A stretch of 19,873 nucleotides of DNA from an uncultured Burkholderiaceae bacterium (GTDB lineage: Bacteria; Pseudomonadota; Gammaproteobacteria; Burkholderiales; Burkholderiaceae). Shown here piece by piece: positions 1 to 6,206 of this stretch. The stretch's first letter is position 1. The number at the start of each line of letters is the position of its first letter. Below the pieces are notes generated by a model, which saw nothing but the letters and a program-made list of their open reading frames with translations, had not been told where the DNA came from and did no database searches. The stretch covers positions 1 through 19,873 of the forward strand of contig CALMPB010000517.1 of assembly GCA_937871985.1 (NCBI GenBank), written 5' to 3'. The translations under genes were made by a program, and so were the position numbers.

Positions 1-51
1 CGTGCCCCTGGCGGTCTGGAAGGTTTTTCCCAGTTGCTCGATATTGATCAT
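1..51 (-). CDS. ABC transporter ATP-binding protein, N-terminal fragment
   Basis: Only the first 17 codons are in the window; the gene continues past the left edge. The start ATG (51-49) overlaps the TGA of the solute-binding protein gene in an ATGA arrangement, which indicates translational coupling. The visible peptide begins MINIEQLGKTFQTARGT, the usual first beta strand of an ABC nucleotide-binding domain of the SsuB/TauB/NitT type (…I..L.KTF…G). Walker A and later motifs lie outside. Its partner is the adjacent periplasmic binding protein, so it should energise the same importer; the permease is presumably further left. The family call rests on position plus this short N-terminus. Confidence 0.75.
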   Translation of the reverse strand, partial: MINIEQLGKTFQTARGT

Positions 52-1031
52 TTTACCGGCGCTATCGTGTCTTTGCGGACGAAGTCGTTGATGTTCAAGG
101 CCTTGGAAAGGAAGCCGGCCTTGTAGTAGAGATCCCAGGTTTTCTGGATGGAATCCAGGTTGGGCTTCATGTCTTTGTCGCGGGCGAAGTCCTTGTCGGT
201 CATCAGGTATTTGCTTAGCAACGCGGCGGGCGCGCGGGTGACTTCGGAAGTGACGGCCACCGCCAGCGAGTGATCCGCCTGCACCATGTTCATGGCGCGC
301 TCCAGATCCTTGATGTAGGCCTGAACCACTTCGGGATGCGCATTGGTGTATTCCTGGCTGCAGCCTTCGAAGATCTGCACCTGAGGCGTCTGGACATCGG
401 CCTGCGAAGCCAATTCGCGCAGGTCGCCTTTTTCCTGCGACAGCAAAGCGAAGGGCTGAACCATGGTGCCCAGATCGATGCGCCCCGAACGGATGGCATC
501 GGCCATGGGCGGGAAACCGGTTTCCACGATCTTCACGTCTTTCTTGGGGTCGAGCCCGTTCTTTTCCAGCCACAGCACGAGGTTGAAATACACGCCCGAA
601 CCGTAGGCGTTGGTGCCCAGCACCTTGCCCTTGAGGTCGGCGGCGCTTTTGATGGGGCTGTCCTTCTTGACGGCCCAGTACACGGTGAAGAAGCCTTTCT
701 TCTCGTAGACGTGCTGGGCCACGATATAGGCCTTGAGCCCGCTTTCTATGGATCCCTGCGCCAACGACATGGGCGCCATGGTCGAGCAATTGAGCACGTT
801 GGCGCGCATGGCCTGGATCATGGGCGAAGTGCCCTGGAACTGCGTCCATTTGATGGTGTACTTCTTGCCCAGATCGGGAAACATCTCGGGCCGCTTCATC
901 ATCAAATACTTGGCTTCTTCGGCGGGAATCGTCCAGCCCACCTTCAGCTCGGGGATATCGGCCGCCAGTGTCGGCGCGGCCACCATCATGACGCCCATGG
1001 CGGCCAGTATTGCTTGAACATTTTTTTTCAT
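48..1031 (-). CDS. NitT/TauT-type ABC transporter substrate-binding protein
   Basis: A 327-residue periplasmic solute-binding protein of the NMT1/SsuA-like class, which delivers small organic anions, amines or vitamin-like solutes to an ABC importer. Residues 1-23 form a signal peptide (KK, then a hydrophobic Ala/Met/Val stretch, cleavage near TLA-AD). The mature part shows the family blocks: ELKVGWTIP at the start, the Q/A-rich segment around MIQAMRANVLNCSTMAPMSLA, KSAADLKGKVLGTNAYGSG (lobe 2 entry) and later the helix-rich tail with PEVVQAYIKDLERA. Length is normal. An RBS (GGAG) sits in the last codons of the upstream dehydrogenase gene, only 3 bases of gap separating the two genes. The ligand cannot be read from sequence; neighbouring dehydrogenases suggest a substrate that is oxidised after uptake. 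Confidence 0.9.
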   Translation of the reverse strand: MKKNVQAILAAMGVMMVAAPTLAADIPELKVGWTIPAEEAKYLMMKRPEMFPDLGKKYTIKWTQFQGTSPMIQAMRANVLNCSTMAPMSLAQGSIESGLKAYIVAQHVYEKKGFFTVYWAVKKDSPIKSAADLKGKVLGTNAYGSGVYFNLVLWLEKNGLDPKKDVKIVETGFPPMADAIRSGRIDLGTMVQPFALLSQEKGDLRELASQADVQTPQVQIFEGCSQEYTNAHPEVVQAYIKDLERAMNMVQADHSLAVAVTSEVTRAPAALLSKYLMTDKDFARDKDMKPNLDSIQKTWDLYYKAGFLSKALNINDFVRKDTIAPVK

Positions 1032-1034
1032 TGT

Positions 1035-2039
1035 TTAGTCTCCTTTTGCCACGTTGGAAGTTGCGCTTTGGTTCAGCCCGAAATGCCCCAGCATTGCCAG
1101 GACACGGGCCAATACGTCGCGCCGATACGCTTCAAGGTCCACCCCCTCGTACGAATGAAATCCGCTTGCCGACCGTAAACCGTTTTTGCCTTCCTGCATA
1201 TATTGCCGAACGATCTCCGGCATGGCATAACGATTTTCGTCGAGGTTTTTGGCAAGATAATTATTGGCGTGATACAGGATATCGTTTCCGCCATAATCAA
1301 TAAACTCCAGCACGCCGATGGCCGCGAAGCGAAAGCCCAGCCCGTAGCGGGTTGCCAGATCTATTTGTTCGGCCGTGGCGACTTTTTCCTCGACCATGCG
1401 GGCTGCTTCGTTCATGACCAGCGTTTGCAGCCGGGGCACAATGTAGCCCGGGCTGCAGCTGCATTCCACCGGCACCTTGCCAATGGATTTCAGGCTGTCC
1501 TTCAGCGCCAGCACGGCTGCGGCATCGGTGCCCGCATGCGCGCTCACTTCGACCAGCGGAATCAAGTAGGCGGGGTTGAGCCAATGCGCATTCATGAACC
1601 GCTGCGGCTTGTATACCAGGGCAGCCAGATCGGAAGCCAGCATGGTGGACGTGCTGGAAGCAATAATGGTGTCGTCGGACACCGCCGCGCCGATGCGGCC
1701 CAGCGCGTCGCGCTTGGCTTCGGGCGTTTCGGGCACGCCCTCGTACACAATGGGCGCCGTGGCCAGAACCGCGTCGGCTTCGCTCAGGGCGTAAATGCCG
1801 ATGCGGCCCAGAATGGGTTCGATCTGCTCCGCCGCAAACATGCCCAGATCCGCCAGTTGCCTAAGGGTAAGCGCAAGTTCGCTGGAGATGCTTTGCCGCA
1901 ACTCTTCGTACTGCTGCGGGCTGCGCGGCTTGAAATCGATGATGGCGGCGGATTGGCCCTGGATGGCATACGCCAGCGCAATGCCCCGGCCCATGCGGCC
2001 GGCGCCTATGGTGACGATCGGGCCGGCATTCGTAGCCAT
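1035..2039 (-). CDS. 3-hydroxyacyl-CoA dehydrogenase family NAD-dependent enzyme
   Basis: A 334-residue single-function member of the 3-hydroxyacyl-CoA dehydrogenase fold family. It should oxidise a 3-hydroxy compound with NAD in the cytoplasm. The Rossmann motif GAGRMG is at residues 12-17, an acidic residue after strand 2 (IIDF, about 34-36) favours NAD, and the HWLNP block (152-156) with Glu164 corresponds to the HFFNP...E catalytic pair of HAD enzymes. The usual PNFI.NR segment is altered to SPGYIVPR (196-203), so the substrate need not be an acyl-CoA; relatives act on carnitine or gulonate. The C-terminal domain ends with GFHSYEG, the counterpart of GFY.Y. The ATG at 2039-2037 shares one base with the TAA of the preceding gene (TAATG). 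A longer frame upstream is only read-through inside that gene. Confidence 0.85.
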   Translation of the reverse strand: MATNAGPIVTIGAGRMGRGIALAYAIQGQSAAIIDFKPRSPQQYEELRQSISSELALTLRQLADLGMFAAEQIEPILGRIGIYALSEADAVLATAPIVYEGVPETPEAKRDALGRIGAAVSDDTIIASSTSTMLASDLAALVYKPQRFMNAHWLNPAYLIPLVEVSAHAGTDAAAVLALKDSLKSIGKVPVECSCSPGYIVPRLQTLVMNEAARMVEEKVATAEQIDLATRYGLGFRFAAIGVLEFIDYGGNDILYHANNYLAKNLDENRYAMPEIVRQYMQEGKNGLRSASGFHSYEGVDLEAYRRDVLARVLAMLGHFGLNQSATSNVAKGD

Positions 2040-3115
2040 TACTCTCTCCCTTCGACCAGCAGCGCGTGCATGTCGGCGCGCGACAAATGCGCCAGCCCCA
2101 GGGCGCTGAGCGTGCGCTCGCCAAGGCGCAGGTCGCGCCCGACAATGCCGCCGGCAATGGCCAGCAGGCCGTTGGCCACCGGCGCGTCGCACTCGGCCCA
2201 GTTGGCCACCGACACCAGGAAGGCCAGGCCCAGCATGGTGTCTTCGGTCATGTAGCGATGCGAGTGCAAGTCGATTTTTTCTCGCCAGTCGCCGCTGTCG
2301 ACCAGCTTGCTGTGCGAATCGCCGTACATCCATTGATCATTCAGATAATGGTCGGACAGCGGGAAATGCGGCGCTTTGTAGCCGATGGCCTCGCGGATGG
2401 CGATGCGTTCGTTGTCGAGCTTGTCGGTCACCGAACGGGTAGCCTGTTGGGTGCCCTCGTTGTGAATGTCCCATGCCTCGAAGTGTTGCAATGGCGCGGC
2501 ATTCATGAGGATGAGCGGCGGATGGATGATGGGACCGGCGTTCATCAAGGCACCCGACAGCGCGTCTTCGCAAGGTTCGATGCAAGGAAACGCCTGCTTG
2601 ATGACCGCCATGGCATGCGCTGAGCGCTTGGCCGGGTAGACGCCCGTGGGCAAACGCGTGGCCCGCATGGTGACGGCCACGTTGTCGGGCCCGTGCTTGC
2701 GCACCAGCCACGGCAAGGTGCCGGTTTCGGCCCAGGAGACTTCGGCCTTGCTGCCCGCGGCGCGCACCGCCTCGCTCATGATGTAGCTGCCGAAAGTGCC
2801 GGGCGGCAAATACACCACCTGTCCGTCTTCAAGATAAGGCGCCATGGCCTTGGCAATGTCCAGCTGCGCAATGGCGGGAGAAGGAATCAATATAAGCTCG
2901 GCCCCCGCGATGGCATCGCCGATATTGGGGCAGATCTTGGCGATGCGCACATCGCGCTCGCCTTCGCTGTCCTTGATGTGAATGAACGGATGTTGCACCA
3001 GCGACTGCAGCGCCTGTGCGTCGCGACGCCAGAAGCGCACCTCGTGGCCTTGTTCGCTTAAATCTGCAGCGGCCGCATAACAACCGTGCCCGCCCCCCAG
3101 TACTGCAATCTTCAT
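2039..3115 (-). CDS. NAD/NADP octopine/nopaline dehydrogenase family protein
   Basis: A 358-residue opine-dehydrogenase-like enzyme and first gene of the operon. Family members reductively condense an amino acid with a 2-oxo acid, or catalyse the reverse. The N-terminal Rossmann domain opens directly with MKIAVLGGGHGC (GGGHG at 7-11) and a basic residue pair after strand 2 (RFWRRD, 28-32), compatible with NADP. The C-terminal domain carries GPIIHPPLILMNA with His198, matching the catalytic His of the octopine dehydrogenase domain, followed by NEGTQQATRSV and the KAPHFPLSDHYL block. The start at 3115 is chosen because the Rossmann strand begins there and a GGGAG RBS lies 6 bases upstream; the longer frame adds 36 residues without similarity. 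Substrate unknown; an opine or other secondary-amine acid is possible. Confidence 0.82.
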   Translation of the reverse strand: MKIAVLGGGHGCYAAAADLSEQGHEVRFWRRDAQALQSLVQHPFIHIKDSEGERDVRIAKICPNIGDAIAGAELILIPSPAIAQLDIAKAMAPYLEDGQVVYLPPGTFGSYIMSEAVRAAGSKAEVSWAETGTLPWLVRKHGPDNVAVTMRATRLPTGVYPAKRSAHAMAVIKQAFPCIEPCEDALSGALMNAGPIIHPPLILMNAAPLQHFEAWDIHNEGTQQATRSVTDKLDNERIAIREAIGYKAPHFPLSDHYLNDQWMYGDSHSKLVDSGDWREKIDLHSHRYMTEDTMLGLAFLVSVANWAECDAPVANGLLAIAGGIVGRDLRLGERTLSALGLAHLSRADMHALLVEGRE

Positions 3116-3236
3116 GCCCGACTCCCGTAAAAGGCCGGCATCGTGCGCGGCCAGGACAGCTTTAAACCATGAAACAGCGGCGTCAACGCAAAAAGGAACG
3201 ATGCGAGCTAACCGCTTGTTCAACCACGTTTAATTA

Positions 3237-3265
3237 TTTATGCACTTGCATACATACACAGTAAA
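3237..3265 (-). promoter_or_regulatory. Candidate sigma-70 promoter of the opine-dehydrogenase operon
   Basis: On the minus strand TTTACT (3265-3260) and CATAAA (3242-3237) are separated by 17 bases. Each matches 4 of 6 consensus bases. The sequence is the AT-richest part of the leader and lies about 120 bases before the start codon. This is a by-eye call. Confidence 0.4.
3239..3252. promoter_or_regulatory. Perfect 14-bp palindrome, candidate operator
   Basis: TATGCACTTGCATA: arms TATGCA and TGCATA with a 2-base centre. It overlaps the candidate -10 and spacer of the operon promoter, the position expected for a repressor site. Transcription factors of the GntR and related families bind palindromes of this size, but no regulator gene adjoins it in the window. 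Confidence 0.45.
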
Positions 3266-3480
3266 GAAAAGATTTGCGACGTGCAATATGCGGGGAACAG
3301 GGAATTACCCTTATAGGGATAAGCCTTGGTTCAAGGTGCTTGGGGGAAGCGTGGCGGCGGGAGGGGCAGCGCAAGCGCGCGACGGACGCCGGATTCAAGC
3401 GTCGACATCAGGTCTTGCCATGCCAAGAGACGCCTCGCTACGCAGACAAGATGGACGAAGGGGCGCTTTCGCGGCATCCC

Positions 3481-4776
3481 TCACAAGGCGTTATTTTTTT
3501 GAGCCGCATCGTCTTTGGCGCGGCGATGCTTTTGCGCGTAAAGCCTGGCGTCGGCCGTCTCCAGCAATGATTTGGCCTGATCGCCGTCCTCGGGCATGGT
3601 GGCCACGCCGATCGTGATCTCGGGATAAACCGCCGCCCGGGCGGCGGCCTCGCGGACAACCGCGCGGATGCGACGCGCGATCTCCTGCGCCTCAGTATGG
3701 CTTGTTTGCGGCAGTACCGCAATGAATTCGTCGCCGCCGTGCCGTCCCAGGTGGTCGTGCTCGCGCAAAATGCCGCGCAAGGTGTCGGCAACCCACTCCA
3801 GGGCGCGATCACCCACGCTGTGGCCATAGTGGTCATTGATGAACTTGAAGCGATCCAGATCCATCGCCATCACGCTTAGCGTTTGCCCGCTCGATCGATG
3901 CCGCTCCAGCTCGGCGTCCAGCCGGGAAAGAATGCCTCGGCGATTGAGCATCCCGGTCAGCGGATCTTCGATGGCTTCGGTCTTGAGGCTGGCATGGGTA
4001 ATCTCCCAGTTGACCGTCATCCGGTTGAAGCAGTCGGCCAATACCGCCAGTTCGTCTCGCCCGCCGACATCCACGCGCACGCCCGTCTGGCCTTCGTTGA
4101 TGCGGCGCGCGGCATGCGTCAATGCCTGCAATGGCTGCAACAGCGAACGCAAGAAAACCATGGCCAGCAAGGCGGCCACCGTCAAGGTGAAGACCCAGCT
4201 CCACATCAGCCAGTGCAGCTGGCTCTTGCGCTGGGCGGCCGCCTTTTCATAGCGAACCCTGAGCACATTGGACAGGCTCACGCGGGCGCTTGAGATATCG
4301 TGGATCGCCTGCTCCAGCTCGGCGCGCGTATGAACGTTGGTCGCGGTGTCGCTGATATGCTGGGTGTGCACTTGCTCCACCAGGCGACGCACCGTGGGCC
4401 GCGCCTGCAGCCAGGACTTCTGCGCATCTTCCAGCACCGCCTGCGGCACATCCTTGCTGTCCATGCCGACGCCAATGCTGGAGAAGCTGTTGTCGATGTT
4501 TCGGGTAAGCCCGGCGAAGTCCGGCACAGAATCGTTCGATTCGGCCAGCAGCTCATCCACCAGCGCCTGTTGAAGGTAGTATTCCAGTGTAGTCAGCGGG
4601 ATCAGCCCGTGCACCGATTCTTCGACGGAATCGCGAAAGGCCATCTCCTGCTCGTTCAGAACCATTACGCTCACCGCACTGAGCACCGCCAGCGGCAGCA
4701 ACAATATTGCGATGACCGCCATCATCCGCTGCCGCACTGAAAGCCTGCGCAATAACGCACCGACGCCGTTTCCCAT
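3481..4776 (-). CDS. Membrane-bound diguanylate cyclase (HAMP-GGDEF)
   Basis: A 431-residue protein that should make cyclic di-GMP from two GTP at the inner membrane. Order: TM1 about residues 18-40, a periplasmic all-helical sensor region about 45-188, TM2 about 189-210, HAMP-like linker about 211-264 (LLQPLQALTHAARRINEG...), then the GGDEF domain starting DPLTGMLNRRG. The metal-binding DLDRFKFIND begins at about 306, the signature GGDEF is intact at 347-351, and the inhibitory I-site RxxD (REHD, 338-341) lies five residues before it, so product inhibition is expected. No EAL domain. The ATG at 4776 is preferred to a TTG 45 bases upstream because GGGGAG precedes it by 5 bases. Gene lies 86 bases after the antitoxin gene, same strand. 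Confidence 0.92.
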   Translation of the reverse strand: MGNGVGALLRRLSVRQRMMAVIAILLLPLAVLSAVSVMVLNEQEMAFRDSVEESVHGLIPLTTLEYYLQQALVDELLAESNDSVPDFAGLTRNIDNSFSSIGVGMDSKDVPQAVLEDAQKSWLQARPTVRRLVEQVHTQHISDTATNVHTRAELEQAIHDISSARVSLSNVLRVRYEKAAAQRKSQLHWLMWSWVFTLTVAALLAMVFLRSLLQPLQALTHAARRINEGQTGVRVDVGGRDELAVLADCFNRMTVNWEITHASLKTEAIEDPLTGMLNRRGILSRLDAELERHRSSGQTLSVMAMDLDRFKFINDHYGHSVGDRALEWVADTLRGILREHDHLGRHGGDEFIAVLPQTSHTEAQEIARRIRAVVREAAARAAVYPEITIGVATMPEDGDQAKSLLETADARLYAQKHRRAKDDAAQKNNAL

Positions 4777-4811
4777 CAGGACTCCCCATGACCCAATTCC
4801 ACGTCGTACGA

Positions 4812-4851
4812 ATTGTAGCAACTATGCGGCCAACCCCATCCACTGGCCAGT
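4812..4851 (-). promoter_or_regulatory. Possible promoter region of the diguanylate cyclase
   Basis: TACAAT (4817-4812, minus strand) resembles a -10 box and would start transcription about 30 bases before the ATG. No good -35 is placed at 16-18 bases. A perfect 10-bp palindrome ACTGGCCAGT lies at 4842-4851, about where an upstream regulator could bind. Weak evidence. Confidence 0.3.
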
Positions 4852-4862
4852 TGCCATTTCAC

Positions 4863-5186
4863 TCAAAGCACAGCCTCCAACCCTTTGCGATCGATTAGAT
4901 TCAGCAGCTTCAAAGACGGTCCGCTGGGTTGCTTGTCGCCTTGCTCCCACTTGCGGATCGTCGAAACGCTGGTGTTAAGCACCGAGGCCAGCACGGTTTG
5001 GCTGAGATTAAGCTTCTCACGCATCGCGCGGATATCTTCACTGCTATAGACCGGAATAGGCTCCATGCAAAGCGCATCGTATTGGCCCATCGTGCGCTTG
5101 CTGATGAACCCCAGGCGATGCAAATCGCTTGCAGTTTCGTGCACCGCGGAAAGTATGGGGCTTTTTACTCTTGCTTTATTGGTCAT
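4863..5186 (-). CDS. Xre-family antitoxin / autoregulator of a RelE-type toxin-antitoxin locus
   Basis: A 107-residue DNA-binding protein. The N-terminal half (ILSAVHETASDLHRLGFISK..., with MGQYDALCMEPIPVYSSEDI) is the toxin-binding type region of antitoxins paired with RelE/HigB-like toxins. The C-terminal half is a Cro/CI helix-turn-helix of about residues 52-95: MREKLNLSQTVLASVLNTSV, then STIRKWEQGDKQPSGPSLKL. In such loci the toxin gene lies just upstream and the antitoxin represses the operon. Here the toxin is reduced to a stub (5183-5275), so this is an orphan antitoxin. The ATG at 5186 follows GGGA by 6 bases; an upstream TTG in frame is less likely. A 15-bp palindrome 64 bases upstream is the probable autoregulatory site. 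Confidence 0.85.
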   Translation of the reverse strand: MTNKARVKSPILSAVHETASDLHRLGFISKRTMGQYDALCMEPIPVYSSEDIRAMREKLNLSQTVLASVLNTSVSTIRKWEQGDKQPSGPSLKLLNLIDRKGLEAVL

Positions 5187-5275
5187 GGCAGATCCCGCAG
5201 CCAACGCTGAAAATGGCGTGTTTTGAATACTCTATGTATCGCCAAATTATGCCACTTAGTGGCACAAAGTTCCAT
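5183..5275 (-). pseudogene. Truncated RelE-family toxin remnant
   Basis: A 30-codon frame whose TGA (5185-5183) overlaps the antitoxin ATG. Its second half reads HRVFKTRHFQRWLRD, which matches the usual beginning of RelE-type toxins paired with this kind of antitoxin (typically RVFKT..F.RW.RK...). Intact relatives run about 110-125 residues, with a DADLGG core and an FGF.KNE segment; none of that is present. The normal gene order, toxin then antitoxin, is kept, so the simplest reading is an in-place deletion that joined the first ~16-18 toxin codons to bases just before the antitoxin start. The true toxin start may have been the TTG at 5245 or the ATG at 5275. Family similarity is from memory of the family pattern, not a search. 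Confidence 0.65.
5250..5264. promoter_or_regulatory. Perfect 15-bp palindrome, antitoxin operator
   Basis: TGCCACTTAGTGGCA, two 7-base arms around one central base. It overlaps a CATAAT -10-like box on the minus strand (5251-5246), and a related half site CCACTAA lies at 5284-5290 region. Type II antitoxins of the Xre class bind such palindromes to repress their own operon, so this is the likely autoregulatory operator. Confidence 0.65.
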
Positions 5276-5297
5276 ATGTACACCACTAATCGCCCCC

Positions 5298-5328
5298 AAA
5301 AGCCTTGATTGTGGCTAGACGTGGCTTT
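5298..5328 (-). terminator. Weak candidate terminator after the SDR operon
   Basis: On the minus strand AAAGCC (5328-5323) and GGCTTT (5304-5299) can pair across an 18-base loop and end in a run of only four T. The short stem and large loop make this doubtful, but it is the only hairpin-with-T structure seen between the SDR stop and the antitoxin locus. Confidence 0.25.
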
Positions 5329-5390
5329 CTTGTACCGGCAAATGGGCTATTAATATCCCGTCCCTTTTTTGGGGGGAAAGCTGCTACGGG

Positions 5391-6164
5391 CTACATCGCC
5401 GCCAGCCCTCCGTCTACCAGCAGGCTTGTTCCGGTGATGAAGGACGCTTCGTCCGATGCCAGCCAAAGTATGGGCCAGGCGATTTCTTTGGGGTCGGCCC
5501 AGCGGCCCAGCAGGGAGGTGGTTTGCCTTTCGGTTTTCAACTGGTCGACGCTTTTGCCCTTTGCCGTGGCACGCGCGACGTGGAAGTCCGTCAGGGTGGA
5601 ACCGGGGCAGACGACGTTGGCGCGCACGCCGTTGGCGGCTTCTTCGTGCGCAAGGGTGCGCGTCATGGCCAACTGGCCGGCCTTGGTGGTGTCGTAAAGG
5701 CCCATGCCCTTGCGGCCCACCACGGCGTAGCACGACGCGACATTGACGATGCTGCCCTTGCCGGAAAGCCGCAGATGCGGCAGCGCCTCGCGGCAATACG
5801 TGGCGGTGCCGACCAGGTTCACGTCCATCATGGCGCGCCATTCTTCGGGCGTGGCGTCCGCCAGGGCCGAGTAGTTGCGCATGGCGGCGTTATTGACCAG
5901 GATGTCCAGGCCGCCGTGCGCATCCACGGCGTGCTGCACGACGTCGCGCGTACGCGCGGCGTCGGCCACGTTGGCCGCACAATGGCTTATACGGGCCTGC
6001 GGAAATTCGCCGCGCAATGCCTGAACCGTTGCCAACAACCCCTCTTCATTGGCGTCCACCAGGGTTACGGCGGCGCCCTCGGCGCAAAACAACCTGGCGC
6101 ACGCGGCGCCAATGCCCGCGCCGCCGCCCGTGATGAGCGCCCGTTTATTCGCTAGTCGTGCCAT
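5391..6164 (-). CDS. SDR-family NAD(P)-dependent dehydrogenase
   Basis: A 257-residue classical short-chain dehydrogenase/reductase. Visible motifs: cofactor loop TGGGAGIG (12-19), Asp37 after strand 2 (TLVDANE) pointing to NAD(H), NNAA (91-94), Asn116, and the catalytic triad Ser144, Tyr157, Lys161 (YDTTK). The C-terminal block FITGTSLLVDGG (242-253) is typical. It is the last gene of the operon with the Rieske oxygenase, 42 bases downstream, and has a GGAAG RBS. A dehydrogenase directly after a ring-hydroxylating oxygenase often oxidises the dihydrodiol or alcohol product (family knowledge); that role is inferred here and the substrate is unknown. Confidence 0.88.
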   Translation of the reverse strand: MARLANKRALITGGGAGIGAACARLFCAEGAAVTLVDANEEGLLATVQALRGEFPQARISHCAANVADAARTRDVVQHAVDAHGGLDILVNNAAMRNYSALADATPEEWRAMMDVNLVGTATYCREALPHLRLSGKGSIVNVASCYAVVGRKGMGLYDTTKAGQLAMTRTLAHEEAANGVRANVVCPGSTLTDFHVARATAKGKSVDQLKTERQTTSLLGRWADPKEIAWPILWLASDEASFITGTSLLVDGGLAAM

Positions 6165-6206
6165 GGTTCTTCCAATTGAATAATGTGATTTATGAAACTG
6201 CGCCGG

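Larger units (their letters stand above)
3116..3480. other. 365-bp non-coding leader between diguanylate cyclase and opine-dehydrogenase operon
   Basis: No convincing gene is present; the frames here are Arg/Pro/Ala-rich with no family resemblance. It holds the presumed promoter and operator of the operon (separate entries) and an imperfect inverted repeat at 3305-3322, in which CCCT and AGGG arms flank ATA, with TTA/TAA ends and one bulged base. The part next to the diguanylate cyclase stop (3400-3480) is GC-rich and has no clear hairpin plus T-tract terminator. Confidence 0.6.

Noticed and set aside
1035..2333. 432-codon form of the HAD-family enzyme
   Set aside because: The extra 98 residues are Arg/Ala-rich read-through of the preceding gene; the Rossmann strand starts right after the ATG at 2039.
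3240..3617. 125-codon plus-strand frame in the 365-bp leader
   Set aside because: Arg/Ala-rich, runs into the antisense of the diguanylate cyclase, no RBS and no recognisable motif.
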